Assembly (NCBI RefSeq): GCF_001421325.1
Contig: NZ_LMJY01000004.1
Location: 1 to 64,000, forward strand
Source: Novosphingobium sp. Leaf2
GTDB lineage: Bacteria > Pseudomonadota > Alphaproteobacteria > Sphingomonadales > Sphingomonadaceae
DNA length: 64,000 nucleotides
Direction of reading: 5' to 3'
Each line of letters begins with the position of its first letter. Position 1 is the first letter of the stretch. A program made the translations under genes and the position numbers. The notes under the pieces are model-generated. The model saw nothing but the letters and a program-made list of their open reading frames with translations, had not been told where the DNA came from and made no database searches. Shown here in pieces: positions 33,690 through 42,774 of this stretch.

Positions 33690-34592
33690 TTGATAGATGA
33701 AAACCCGTTCGTCGATGATCCCGAAACTGAGCGCCGCCTGGGCTACGCGTTCGATGAAATTGCGCCTGACCATTTTCGCGTACAGCCGGTCCCCAGCAGC
33801 CTGTTGCGGCTTTACGGCGGGATGGCGCTTTCGCAATGCTTGGCCGCCGCACGCCTTACGGTGCCGCAGGACAAGACAGCGCACAGTCTGCATGCGTACT
33901 TCCTCAAGCCCGGCCTGATCGACCGCCCGCTTGAGATGCAGGTCACCCGCGAAAGCGACGGACGCTCGTTCGCAAATCGCATGGTGCGCATGACGCAGGA
34001 CGGCGTCCCGATCATCAACATGATGGCATCGTTCAAGGCGCCGGAGCAGGCAGGGCGGCACGGCATGCCGATGCCCGACGTGCCCGCGCCTGAAGAGTTG
34101 ACGAGCCTGGACGAACTGGTCGCGAACTACGGGGATCGTCTGCCCGAGCGTCACCGCCCGTTCTGGCGTCGGCGCCAGCAGGTGGACTGGCGTCCAGTCG
34201 GCTTTTTTTCGTTCGATGAACGCACGCCGCGTCCCGCTACACGCGCCTTGTGGTTCCGGTTCAACGGCATTGTCGACGGGCCCCTGGACGTGCATCAGCG
34301 CCTGCTGGTCTACGCATCGGACCTGCACATCTTCCACACCGCGCTTGGGCCATTGGGTATCGGTTGGGCGAACGACTTCCTGCAAAGCAGCAGCCTCGAT
34401 CACGCCGTGTGGTTCCATGATGAATTCCGGGCGGACGAATGGATGCTCTATGCGCTGGACAGTCCGGCCTCCACCGATGCCTTGGCCTTGGGCAGAGGCA
34501 ACATCTATCGCCGCGATGGCACGCTTGTCGCCACGGTCAGCCAGCAAGGGCTGGCCCGCGTGCTGAACGAAAAACGCGAAGGAAGATTGTGA
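33690..34592 (+). CDS. tesB: Acyl-CoA thioesterase II
   Basis: A 300-aa double-hotdog thioesterase. TesB landmarks are LYGGMALSQCLAAARLTVP, SLHAYFLKPG, DGRSFANRMVRMTQDG, and the catalytic trio suggested by ASDLHIF (Asp), SSSLDHAVWFH (Ser/Thr position) and TVSQQGLAR (Gln). It hydrolyses acyl-CoA to free acid, which may release dead-end thioesters during catabolism. The start is weakly supported: TTG 33690 with no strong ribosome site. It overlaps the MaoC gene by four bases (GTGA). Confidence 0.9.
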   Translation: MIDENPFVDDPETERRLGYAFDEIAPDHFRVQPVPSSLLRLYGGMALSQCLAAARLTVPQDKTAHSLHAYFLKPGLIDRPLEMQVTRESDGRSFANRMVRMTQDGVPIINMMASFKAPEQAGRHGMPMPDVPAPEELTSLDELVANYGDRLPERHRPFWRRRQQVDWRPVGFFSFDERTPRPATRALWFRFNGIVDGPLDVHQRLLVYASDLHIFHTALGPLGIGWANDFLQSSSLDHAVWFHDEFRADEWMLYALDSPASTDALALGRGNIYRRDGTLVATVSQQGLARVLNEKREGRL

Positions 34593-35086
34593 GCGCGCCC
34601 TTTACCCCCGCCAAGCCCAGCCGGACGTTCGAAGATCTTGTGCTCGGCGAATTCCGCCAGTCAGCGCCGCGTACGGTAACGCTGGACGAGATGCTGGAAT
34701 TTGCCCGCAAGTACGACCCCCAGTGGTTCCACACCAACCCCGAGAGCGCGCGCGATTCCGTATTTGGCGAAGTGGTCGCCAGCGGCATCTTCGTGCTGGC
34801 GCTGTGGCGGCAGATGGATCACGAGATCAATTGGGACATCGATTGGGTCTGCGGCGTGGGCTGGGATGAGCTGCGCCTCAAGCGGGCCATCCGTGCAGGA
34901 GACACTATCCACGTCACCAGTGAGATCGTGAGCCTGGAACCGTCAAGATCCCGCGCCGATCGCGGCACTGCCAAGACCCGCTATGCAGTGGTGCTGGCGG
35001 ACGGAACCGAGGCGGTCACGTTCACCAGCATCAATCTGGTCTACACCCGCAACGCGCGCGATAGCATGGCCGGAACCGCCGCCTAG
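34589..35086 (+). CDS. MaoC-like hydratase/dehydratase
   Basis: A 165-aa single-hotdog protein. The hydratase motif is FARKYDPQWFHTNPESARDS (Asp and His catalytic) followed by FGEVVASGIFVLALW. R-specific enoyl-CoA hydratases of this type add water to trans-2-enoyl-CoA or act as MaoC dehydratases in side-chain breakdown. The start is GTG 34589, after AAGGAAG and overlapping the tesB stop. It is the last gene of the operon headed by the Rieske protein at 31093, and it converges on the next SDR with a 22-bp gap. Confidence 0.92.
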   Translation: MSAPFTPAKPSRTFEDLVLGEFRQSAPRTVTLDEMLEFARKYDPQWFHTNPESARDSVFGEVVASGIFVLALWRQMDHEINWDIDWVCGVGWDELRLKRAIRAGDTIHVTSEIVSLEPSRSRADRGTAKTRYAVVLADGTEAVTFTSINLVYTRNARDSMAGTAA

Positions 35087-35108
35087 CGCACGCGCTGATG
35101 CCTCCCAC

Positions 35109-35915
35109 TTAGATTGCGCTATCGTTTTGAACAACCGTGGGCGGCAGGCGTGTGCTACCACCGTCGGCAAGCCATCCGCCATCGGCGACCAACTCGGTGC
35201 CGGTGACGAAACTTGCATCGTCGCTGGCCAAAAAGGCGATGCAGGCCGCCATCTCGTCGGCGGTTCCCATCCGCCCGACAGGCTGCAGCGCATCCATCGC
35301 ACTGCGCGCTGCCTCACGATCGGGTGACGCTGACAAGCGCCGCTCGTGGATAGGCGTGTCGATCGCTCCGGGGTGCAGCGAATTGCAACGGATGCCGCGA
35401 TACGCGCTGGCACAGCGCACCGCGACCGACTTGGTAAGAAGGCGCACGCCCCCCTTAGTGGCATTGTAAGCCGGTGTCTGCGCCATGCCGATAAACCCCG
35501 CCATCGACGATATGTTGATAATCGAGCCGCTCGGTCCGCCCGGATTGTCGCGCATCGCCAGCACGCCATGCTTGCAGCCCAGCATCGTGCCGGTCAGGTT
35601 GACGGCGAGCATGGTGTTCCAGTGCTCCAGGGTAACCTCTTCGATCGGCTGCGCCCCGGTGATACCAGCATTGTTGACCAGGATGTCGAGCCTGCCAAAC
35701 CGCTGGAGCGTTGCTTCCACCACCGTGATCCATTGCGCCTCGTCGCGAACGTCGTGAACCAGGCACAAGGCGGCACCCGAGGCCCCGTGCCTTTGAGCCG
35801 CCAGATCGGTGGAGACGACCTGTGCACCCTCTTGCGCGAGCCTTTGCACGGTGGCGCTGCCGATACCCGATGCGCCGCCCGTCACGATGGCGACCCGTCC
35901 TTGGAGCCTTCGCAT
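35109..35915 (-). CDS. Short-chain dehydrogenase/reductase (SDR)
   Basis: A 268-aa classical SDR: VTGGASGIGSATVQRLAQEG, NNAGITGAQPIEE, catalytic ISSMAGFIGM...YNATKGGVRLL, and C-terminal FVTGTELVADGGWLADGG. All catalytic residues are present; NAD(P)-dependent alcohol oxidation is expected. ATG 35915 follows GGGAGAAC; the frame opens at 35942. It is a single gene divergent from the P450 operon at 36217 across a 301-bp promoter region. Confidence 0.92.
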   Translation of the reverse strand: MRRLQGRVAIVTGGASGIGSATVQRLAQEGAQVVSTDLAAQRHGASGAALCLVHDVRDEAQWITVVEATLQRFGRLDILVNNAGITGAQPIEEVTLEHWNTMLAVNLTGTMLGCKHGVLAMRDNPGGPSGSIINISSMAGFIGMAQTPAYNATKGGVRLLTKSVAVRCASAYRGIRCNSLHPGAIDTPIHERRLSASPDREAARSAMDALQPVGRMGTADEMAACIAFLASDDASFVTGTELVADGGWLADGGSTRLPPTVVQNDSAI

Positions 35916-36216
35916 GCTGTTCTCCCGATATTTTCTGACCACCGGGTATCGATATGCACTTTATAAGGCAACGCGCTTACCTGAAATGTCCGCAAAAATC
36001 GTGGGAATGCGTTTCAGTGCTTGCCGCAGGATGCGGAAGAGGACGCGGATACACTAAATTTATCGGGAAAAACCTGATCGGACATGCCCCAATTCGGGCC
36101 GCACGCGGTGGGTCAAGAAACAGACCCGGAGTGACATCAAAGCGAAGATTAGCCCTTTATTTGTAAGGCGAATGATCTAATAATATCGACACAAAGAAAA
36201 ACCAGGAGAGAACCCC
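35916..36216. other. Divergent promoter region between SDR and P450 operon
   Basis: About 300 bp, visibly A/T-richer near the P450 side (TTTATTTGTAAGGCGAATGATCTAATAATATCGAC). I found no copy of the six-copy palindrome and no strong inverted repeat. A ribosome site CAGGAGAG precedes the P450 start. Confidence 0.45.
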
Positions 36217-37473
36217 ATGGCCGATGTCAGCGCGCGGGAGCGGCTCGAATCATTCAGCCTGCTCGACCCGATGACGCAAAGCGACCCTTTCGCGATGTAC
36301 GAGGCCATGCAGGATGCGCCGGGCATCTACCGGATGCCGGAAACGGGCTTTTACATCGTGTCGCGCTATGCAGATTTGCGCGCCGTGCTGACTGACCCGG
36401 CCACGTATTCCAACAAAGTCGATCGCGCTTCGCTTCAGGGGCCTGAGAATGCTGCAAAGCTGCGTACCTACATGGAAGCGCGCGGATGGCCGCATATTGC
36501 CACGCTGCAACGGACCGACGCACCGGACCATGCCCGCTATCGCAAACTGGTAGACCGCGTGTTCACGGTTAGCCGGGTGCGCGAAATGGGCCCGCACATC
36601 GAGGAGACCGCGCATCGCCTGATCGACCGATTCGTCGATAAAGGCGAGTGTGAGTTCATCAGCGAATACGCAATGCTGCTGCCCGGCACTATCCTGGCCG
36701 AGGAAATGGGCCTGCCGTCCGACCAGGTGGCGACCTTCAAAAAATGGGCGGATGCGATGCTTGCGCCCGCATCCTACGTGATGACTGAGGAAGAATTGCT
36801 GCGCAATGCGGACATCGAACTGGAGGCGCAGCATCACCTTGCAAGTCTGTTCGAGGAACGGCGCGTCCACCCGATCGGCGACTGGATCTCTGCGCTTGCG
36901 AACGCTCATGGCGAGAATGAAGAACCGCTGTCGATGGCGGAATTGCAGAGCATTATGAGTCAGTTGATCGGCGGCGGTTTCGAATCGACGATGACGGCAA
37001 TCGGCCATGCGCTGATGCAATTGATCAATCATCCCAATCAGATGGCGCGGCTTCGCGAAAACCCCTCCCGGGTCAAGAATTTCGTCGAGGAGGTCATCCG
37101 TTTCGAAAGCCCGACCCAAGGCCTGCGCCGTCGCACCACCCGCGATGTGGAGTTGAGCGGCACGCTGATCCCCAAGGATTCCGTTGTCATCGTGCGCTAT
37201 GGTGCCGCCAATCGCGATGCCGCGAAATTCGCATGCCCGCATGCGTTTGACATGGATCGCAGCAATGCGGGCTTGCACCTGGCATTCGGCGCTGGCACGC
37301 ATTTCTGCGTGGGGGCGGTGCTGGCCAGGCAGGAAATCGCCACCGGCATTCTGGCGATCCTCGAAAGACTGGATGACATCTCCCTCGCTCGCCCGCTGAC
37401 CGAGCCGATCCATCGCGCCAACTTCCTTACCCTGCCCCTGCGCGAATTGCCCATTCGTTTTCGCGCTCGCTGA
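36217..37473 (+). CDS. Cytochrome P450 monooxygenase
   Basis: A soluble 418-aa bacterial P450. The heme loop is FGAGTHFCVGAVLAR with Cys364; the K-helix ExxR is E292-R295 (EEVIRFESP); the I-helix has GGGFESTMTA with E256/S257/T258, close to the usual oxygen-activating pair. It hydroxylates an unactivated C-H on an unknown substrate and needs a ferredoxin not encoded here. The N-terminus FSLLDPMTQSDPFAMYEAMQ resembles sphingomonad and actinobacterial terpenoid/steroid P450s in general character. A ThuA-like gene follows after 12 bp. Confidence 0.95.
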   Translation: MADVSARERLESFSLLDPMTQSDPFAMYEAMQDAPGIYRMPETGFYIVSRYADLRAVLTDPATYSNKVDRASLQGPENAAKLRTYMEARGWPHIATLQRTDAPDHARYRKLVDRVFTVSRVREMGPHIEETAHRLIDRFVDKGECEFISEYAMLLPGTILAEEMGLPSDQVATFKKWADAMLAPASYVMTEEELLRNADIELEAQHHLASLFEERRVHPIGDWISALANAHGENEEPLSMAELQSIMSQLIGGGFESTMTAIGHALMQLINHPNQMARLRENPSRVKNFVEEVIRFESPTQGLRRRTTRDVELSGTLIPKDSVVIVRYGAANRDAAKFACPHAFDMDRSNAGLHLAFGAGTHFCVGAVLARQEIATGILAILERLDDISLARPLTEPIHRANFLTLPLRELPIRFRAR

Positions 37474-37485
37474 AAGCACGCACGC

Positions 37486-38322
37486 ATGATCCGCAAGGAA
37501 GAGCACATCGAACTGTTCGTTGTGACCAAAGGCCACGCATTCTCTCGCGACAAGCTGGAAGCGATGCTGCGGGCGGTTGGGTGCGAGCCGACGATGGTCG
37601 ATCAACCGGCCGCGACTGTCCTGCTCAATCCCGAACATATGCGCCGGTATGACGCCATCTTGTTTTACGACATGCCGGGCCTGGATTTTCGCGCGCCCGT
37701 TGCCCAGCGCCCCGCCTTTGTAGAGCCGCCAGCCTGTTTCACCGCTGGCTTCGAGGCGCTGATGCACGAAGGCAAAGGCATGGTGATGCTGCACCATGCG
37801 ATCGCCGGATGGCCTGCCTGGCCGCCGTACGCCAGAGCCATAGGCGGGCAGTTTCTGTACCGGGACGCGGTGATCGAAGGCAAGCCGCGCGCGAGTTCAG
37901 GGTATCTTGGCGACGTTGCCTACACCGCTCGTATTGCCGATCCGACGCATCCGGTGACGGCTGGACTGCCGAATCGCATCGCGCTGGTGGACGAGTTGTA
38001 CGCGCAGCACGTGTTCGACGATCCTGCCATTCACCCCCTACTCTATCTCGAAACCGATATTACCCCGGAACGCTTTTATTCGGCGCGCCGCGCGGTTCAG
38101 CGGCTTGCTGACGGTAAGGGTGAGCCGTGGCCCGCGGCAGGCGCCAATCGTGTGCTGGCATGGGCCAAGCCCGCCGGCAACAGCCCGCTGGTGTACATCC
38201 AGCCCGGTGACAGCGAAGCAACCTATGCGAACGCGCAGTACAGGCAGTTGTTGGGCAACGCACTGCGCTGGGTCAGCGGCCCGGATGCGCAAAACTGGGT
38301 GCAGGCGAGAATAGCAGTTTGA
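37486..38322 (+). CDS. ThuA-like domain protein, second copy
   Basis: A 278-aa ThuA-like protein, divergent from that at 26055. Landmarks are IELFVVTKGHAFSRDKLEAM, YDAILFYDMPG, the elbow-like GKGMVMLHHAIAGWPAWPPY (two His, as in many ThuA proteins), and the ending PLVYIQPGDSEATYANAQYR. It lacks a signal peptide. Coupling to a P450 and recurrence in this region suggest a catabolic role rather than trehalose use. The ATG at 37486 has no strong ribosome site, consistent with read-through from the P450 gene 12 bp upstream. Confidence 0.85.
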   Translation: MIRKEEHIELFVVTKGHAFSRDKLEAMLRAVGCEPTMVDQPAATVLLNPEHMRRYDAILFYDMPGLDFRAPVAQRPAFVEPPACFTAGFEALMHEGKGMVMLHHAIAGWPAWPPYARAIGGQFLYRDAVIEGKPRASSGYLGDVAYTARIADPTHPVTAGLPNRIALVDELYAQHVFDDPAIHPLLYLETDITPERFYSARRAVQRLADGKGEPWPAAGANRVLAWAKPAGNSPLVYIQPGDSEATYANAQYRQLLGNALRWVSGPDAQNWVQARIAV

Positions 38323-38339
38323 GTAAGCGCTTTGCTTAC
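38323..38339 (+). terminator. Short hairpin immediately after the ThuA-like gene
   Basis: GTAAGC and GCTTAC form a perfect 6-bp stem around GCTTT, beginning one base after the TGA. It is followed by AAAAC rather than a U-tract, so termination on this strand is doubtful. Confidence 0.35.
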
Positions 38340-38395
38340 AAAACTTCAGAGATCGCTTCGCGATGACTGTAACGTCCCTTCAAAAGCGCGGGCCT

Positions 38396-38473
38396 GATCT
38401 GAAATAGCAAGATTTTTTGTGGACCTTAAAAAAGTCAGTTGCCTTAATTTTATAACGGGGTAGATTTCAGATC
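38396..38473. promoter_or_regulatory. Long-spaced inverted repeat in the TonB-receptor leader
   Basis: GATCTGAAAT (38396-38405) and ATTTCAGATC (38464-38473) are exact 10-bp reverse complements separated by 58 bp, within the 232-bp region upstream of the TonB-dependent receptor. A related GATCTTCTGAAAT occurs at the receptor start (about 38547). Could be paired operators or a structured leader. Confidence 0.45.
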
Positions 38474-38554
38474 GACCGCAACAAGCGACATAATCGCAGC
38501 GGATCGCACCAGCGCAAAAAGCGCGGAAAACGTTCGTCGAGGGGATCTTCTGAA

Positions 38555-41053
38555 ATGCACTCCGATATTCGCACATCGCAGATTCAGCGCGCCATTCTAC
38601 TCGCAGGCACCGCCCTGTTGGGCGCAGCATTTCCAGCAGGGTCCGCATTCGCGCAGACCGCTGCCCCGCAGGTTTCCGAAGAGCCGGTGCCTGCAGGCGA
38701 TATCGTCGTCACCGCGCGTCGCCGTGCGGAGTCTGCCCAGGAAGTCCCCGTCGCCGTGACGGTGTTCTCCGCGCAGGAGATTGCCCGGCGCGATCTCACC
38801 AGCCTTGAGCGGATCGCCGCAGCCACCCCCCAGCTTGTGATCGGGCGCAATGTTTCGGGCTCAGGCGCGCAGCTTACATTGCGCGGCATCGGCTCCAACT
38901 CTTTGTCGATCGGGGTTGAGCAGTCCGTCGCCGTGATCGTCGATGGCGTCTATTACGGCCAGGGTCGCACCATCAACGAAGGTTTCTTCGACCTGGCCTC
39001 GATGGAAATTCTCAAAGGCCCGCAATCGCTGTTCTTCGGCAAGAACGCCACCGCCGGTGTGATCTCCATCACCACCGCCAACCCAACCGATCATCTGACT
39101 GCGCAAATACGCAGCGGGTATGAGTTCAACGCGCACAAGGTCTATAGCGAAGGCTACATCTCCGGCCCGATCAGCGACACCGTCGGATTTCGCCTTGCCG
39201 TGCGGGGATCGAAGGATTTCGGATCGCTGTTCGACAACCGCGCGGGCAACATAATCTACAATACGCGCGACACGCCCACCGCCGGCACGATTGCGCCCAA
39301 CACCGCGCATGTCGCCCCTCCCAGCCAATCCGGTCCGCGTGAACGCGACATCCTTGTCCGCGGCACGCTGCGCTGGGAAGCGACCGACAACCTGACCGCT
39401 ACGATCAAGGCCAACTTCGGCCTGAACAAGACGCGGGGCGGCGCTTGGAACTACAACATCTTCGCCTGCGATGGCGGCACTAGCACCACCACGCCCGGGG
39501 TTGCCTGCACGCCCGGTTTCTACAACCGGATGAATGATCTGCCCAAGGATATCGCCGATCAGACCGCGCTCGTGAGAGACTATAACTTCAACGATTACCG
39601 GTCCTGGGGCACCACCGGCAATATCGACTATCAGTTGGGCAAGCTGGCGATCACGTCGGTTACCAACTACAATTTCAACCGCAACCACTGGACTGCTGAC
39701 ATCGATTATCAGTCCTCGCCGACCGTGAACATCTGGGGCGGCGAAGTCAGCCGGTGGCGCGCGTTCAGCCAGGAACTTCGCGCGTTGTCGCAGTTCGATG
39801 GGCCGATCAACTTCCTGTTGGGCGGCTACTATCAGAACACGAAGCGCACGTTCGACCAGGTGGTGATCAACGCCAACTCCGAAAACAGCGCCGCGCCGCA
39901 GGGCTATCGCTACGTTCAGTACGCCAAGCAATCGACGACGAACGGCGAGACGCTATCGGGCTACGGCCAGGTGATCTGGAAGGTCGTGCCCCAGGTCGAA
40001 GTGACGGGCGGCGTGCGCTATATTCACGAAACCAAGGACAGTTCGTTCTTCCAGCCTTATGCGAACCCGCGCTTTGCCGGAATCAACTATGACGTGACCC
40101 GGCGGCTGGTTGCCAACCAGACGTTCAACAACTGGTCTCCCGAAGCAACGGTGGCCTGGAAAGTCACGCCCGACATCAACATCTACGGTGCGTACAAAAC
40201 GGCCTACAAGTCCGGCGGCTTTTCCAACAGTTCGATCCTGACGCCGCTGACATCGGCGGACTTCTTCACGTTCGACCCGGAAAAGGCGAGAGGGTTCGAA
40301 GGCGGTATCAAGACCATGCTGTTCGACCGCCAGCTGCGCCTGAACGTCAGCCTCTACAACTTCAAATACACCGACCTTCAGGTCACGTATCTGGATTCCG
40401 CGGCTCTGAGCTACAACTCGGTGAACGCCGGGTCCGCGCGCACACGCGGCGTCGAGGTTGAGTTCGACTATGCGCCGCACGGGTTGGCCGGATTTGGGAT
40501 CAACGGATCGATCAACTACAACAAGGCCGATTACGGCAACGGCATCGCGCCGTGCTATGGCGGTCAATCGCTGGCTAACGGCTGTACGCCGGGCCTGCTG
40601 GTGGCGCCGATCCCCGCCACCGCGACCACGCCGGCACGTCCCGGCACACCCGGCCAGAACCTTGACGGCGTACCAACGTTCGCCGCACCGCGCTGGACCG
40701 CGACGCTGGGCATGAAGTACGACACCAGCGTTGGCGAAAACCTGACCGCCGGGTTCGGGATCGACAGCCGGTACAGCTCCAGCTACCTCACATCAGCCTT
40801 CGGTTCGCCGCTGTCGCGCCAGGGATCGTACATCAACCTTGATGCACAGATCCACATTCGCACCGCAGACGAGCGTTGGGAACTGGCACTGCTGGGCAAG
40901 AACCTCACAAATCGCTTCGTCGTAACCGGCGTCACCGATGCATCGGGGTCGGGCCTTGGCACCGGCACCAACAACAGCCGGATTGCGGACCAGGCCGGCT
41001 TTGGCGCCATGCCGCGGACCGTGGCGCTGCAGTTGACGTGGCGCATGCCCTGA
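38555..41053 (+). CDS. TonB-dependent outer-membrane receptor
   Basis: An 832-aa receptor. The signal peptide (residues 1-33) is cleaved after AFA. A plug domain with GDIVVTARRRAESAQEVPVA at its start and LTLRGIGSNSLSIGVEQSVA follows to about residue 190, then a 22-strand beta-barrel ending in an aromatic-rich Gly/Asn tail (PRTVALQLTWRMP). In sphingomonads many such receptors import aromatic, terpenoid or steroid compounds rather than iron. Adjacent ligase and MFS genes form one likely operon (41-bp gap), pointing to uptake of the pathway substrate. ATG 38555 follows GGGGA. Confidence 0.95.
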   Translation: MHSDIRTSQIQRAILLAGTALLGAAFPAGSAFAQTAAPQVSEEPVPAGDIVVTARRRAESAQEVPVAVTVFSAQEIARRDLTSLERIAAATPQLVIGRNVSGSGAQLTLRGIGSNSLSIGVEQSVAVIVDGVYYGQGRTINEGFFDLASMEILKGPQSLFFGKNATAGVISITTANPTDHLTAQIRSGYEFNAHKVYSEGYISGPISDTVGFRLAVRGSKDFGSLFDNRAGNIIYNTRDTPTAGTIAPNTAHVAPPSQSGPRERDILVRGTLRWEATDNLTATIKANFGLNKTRGGAWNYNIFACDGGTSTTTPGVACTPGFYNRMNDLPKDIADQTALVRDYNFNDYRSWGTTGNIDYQLGKLAITSVTNYNFNRNHWTADIDYQSSPTVNIWGGEVSRWRAFSQELRALSQFDGPINFLLGGYYQNTKRTFDQVVINANSENSAAPQGYRYVQYAKQSTTNGETLSGYGQVIWKVVPQVEVTGGVRYIHETKDSSFFQPYANPRFAGINYDVTRRLVANQTFNNWSPEATVAWKVTPDINIYGAYKTAYKSGGFSNSSILTPLTSADFFTFDPEKARGFEGGIKTMLFDRQLRLNVSLYNFKYTDLQVTYLDSAALSYNSVNAGSARTRGVEVEFDYAPHGLAGFGINGSINYNKADYGNGIAPCYGGQSLANGCTPGLLVAPIPATATTPARPGTPGQNLDGVPTFAAPRWTATLGMKYDTSVGENLTAGFGIDSRYSSSYLTSAFGSPLSRQGSYINLDAQIHIRTADERWELALLGKNLTNRFVVTGVTDASGSGLGTGTNNSRIADQAGFGAMPRTVALQLTWRMP

Positions 41054-41094
41054 TCGGCGCGCCAAGCCCCATCGGTTCATTCACGGAGACATTC

Positions 41095-42774
41095 TTGCCC
41101 CACACCGCCCCCCTCCCCCCTGTCGCGATGACACCCGATCCGATGACGGTCGGGGGGGCGCTGGTACGTGCCGCCGAACGCTTCGCCGACCGCCCGGCGC
41201 TGGTCTATGACGGGCGGGAAGCGACATACGCGCAGCTACTGGATGAAGTCGTCCAGCGCGCGCGGGGCCTGATTGGTCTGGGCGTGAAGGCCGGAGACCA
41301 TGTAGGCATTCTGGCGCCCAACTGCTGGGACTACGTGGTCCTCTACTATGCGATACAGATGGTAGGCGGTTGCGCCGTGCTGCTCAACGCGCGCTACCGG
41401 CCTGACGATCTGGCTTACGTCATCCCCAAGTCGCAGATCAGCGTGTTGCTGGTCGGCGGCCATGCCTGGCAGTTCTGTGATTATCGTCCGATGCTGGCCG
41501 AGGTCTTTCCCGAACTGGCGACATGGAGTGGCGGCGACTTGCATGTCGCAGCCGCGCCCGCCTTGCGCCTGGTGGTGGAACTGGGTGACGATCGGCCGGG
41601 CAACTGGCCGGGGGCGGCGTTGCTGGATGCGCGCGCACAGAACGTGACGCTCGAGGATGTGTTCGAACGCGCGGTTGCCGTGCGGCCAGACGATATCGGC
41701 CTCATCATCTTCAGCTCCGGCACGACGTCCCGGCCCAAGGCGTGCATGCTGACCCACGTTTCCCTTACCCTCATGGGCCAGAGGATGGCAGGCAGCTTCC
41801 GCCTCACCGCACAGGACCGCGTGTGGGATCCGCTGCCGCTGTTCCACATGTCCACGATCCTGCCCATGGCCGGATGCCGCGCGACCGGCGCGTGCTTTAT
41901 CGGCATGAGCCACTTTTCCGCGGACGAAGCCCTGGCGCTTCTGATCGATCGGCGCCCGACGGTACATTACGCAGGTTTTCCGACGATCATCTCCGCGCTC
42001 GTCACACATCCGCAGTTCGATCGCTACGACCAGTCAGCGCTGCGGATCAATCACGTCGTTGGGCCGGCAGACCTCATGCGCCGCTATGGTGCGCTGTTTC
42101 CAGGCGCGAAGTACGTGAACAGCTATGGCCTTACGGAAGCGACCGGCGTGCCCTGCTACAGCAACATCGATGATCCCGATGACGTGCTGTTCACAACCTC
42201 CGGCCCGATCTGCGAGGGCATGGAGGTTGCGATCTTCGCGCAGGATAGCACGATCGTGCCCGATGGCGAGCCTGGAGAAATTCGCGTTCGCGGTTTCGGT
42301 GTCTTCGCAGGCTATTTCGATGACGACGACGCAACCGCCGTCGCCGTGGACGCGGATGGATGGCTGCACACAGGCGACCTTGGCCGTATCGGCGCAATGG
42401 GGCGCCTCGTGTACGAAGGGCGCCTCAAGGACATGCTTAAGATCGGGGGCGAGAACGTTGCCGCGGTCGAACTGGAAAGCTTCCTGGCAACCCATCCGGC
42501 CATCCGCATGGCCCAGGTCGTCGGCGTGCCGGACGAGCGACTTATGGAAGTCGCCGCGGCCTTCATCGAACTGAACCCGGGGGCGCGCATGAGCGAGGAA
42601 GACGTCGCCCGCCACTGTGCGGGCCGCATCGCTAGCTACAAGATTCCGCGCTACGTCCGCTTCGTGGAGTCCTGGCCGATGAGCGCGACGAAAGTGCAGA
42701 AGTTCGAATTGCTGCGCGGCTTCGAGCCTGATCGCAAGATCGATCCCGCCGCCGTATCCGCCCCCCGGCCATGA
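41095..42774 (+). CDS. Acyl-CoA synthetase (AMP-forming), first copy
   Basis: A 559-aa adenylate-forming ligase that activates a carboxylic acid to its CoA thioester. The P-loop is IIFSSGTTSRPKACML; the second motif YGLTEATGVP and the hinge/core GWLHTGDLGRIGAMGRLVYE GRLKDMLK are intact, with the catalytic Lys region SATKVQKFELL near the end. I chose TTG at 41095, which follows ACGGAG; ATG 41128 is an alternative with no ribosome site. It overlaps the MFS gene by four bases and lies behind the TonB receptor. Confidence 0.92.
   Translation: MPHTAPLPPVAMTPDPMTVGGALVRAAERFADRPALVYDGREATYAQLLDEVVQRARGLIGLGVKAGDHVGILAPNCWDYVVLYYAIQMVGGCAVLLNARYRPDDLAYVIPKSQISVLLVGGHAWQFCDYRPMLAEVFPELATWSGGDLHVAAAPALRLVVELGDDRPGNWPGAALLDARAQNVTLEDVFERAVAVRPDDIGLIIFSSGTTSRPKACMLTHVSLTLMGQRMAGSFRLTAQDRVWDPLPLFHMSTILPMAGCRATGACFIGMSHFSADEALALLIDRRPTVHYAGFPTIISALVTHPQFDRYDQSALRINHVVGPADLMRRYGALFPGAKYVNSYGLTEATGVPCYSNIDDPDDVLFTTSGPICEGMEVAIFAQDSTIVPDGEPGEIRVRGFGVFAGYFDDDDATAVAVDADGWLHTGDLGRIGAMGRLVYEGRLKDMLKIGGENVAAVELESFLATHPAIRMAQVVGVPDERLMEVAAAFIELNPGARMSEEDVARHCAGRIASYKIPRYVRFVESWPMSATKVQKFELLRGFEPDRKIDPAAVSAPRP

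Noticed and set aside
36250..37797. 515-aa open frame antisense to the P450 gene
   Set aside because: It lies opposite a P450 with intact heme motif and good start; its translation is low-complexity and matches no family. Long antisense frames are common in GC-rich DNA.
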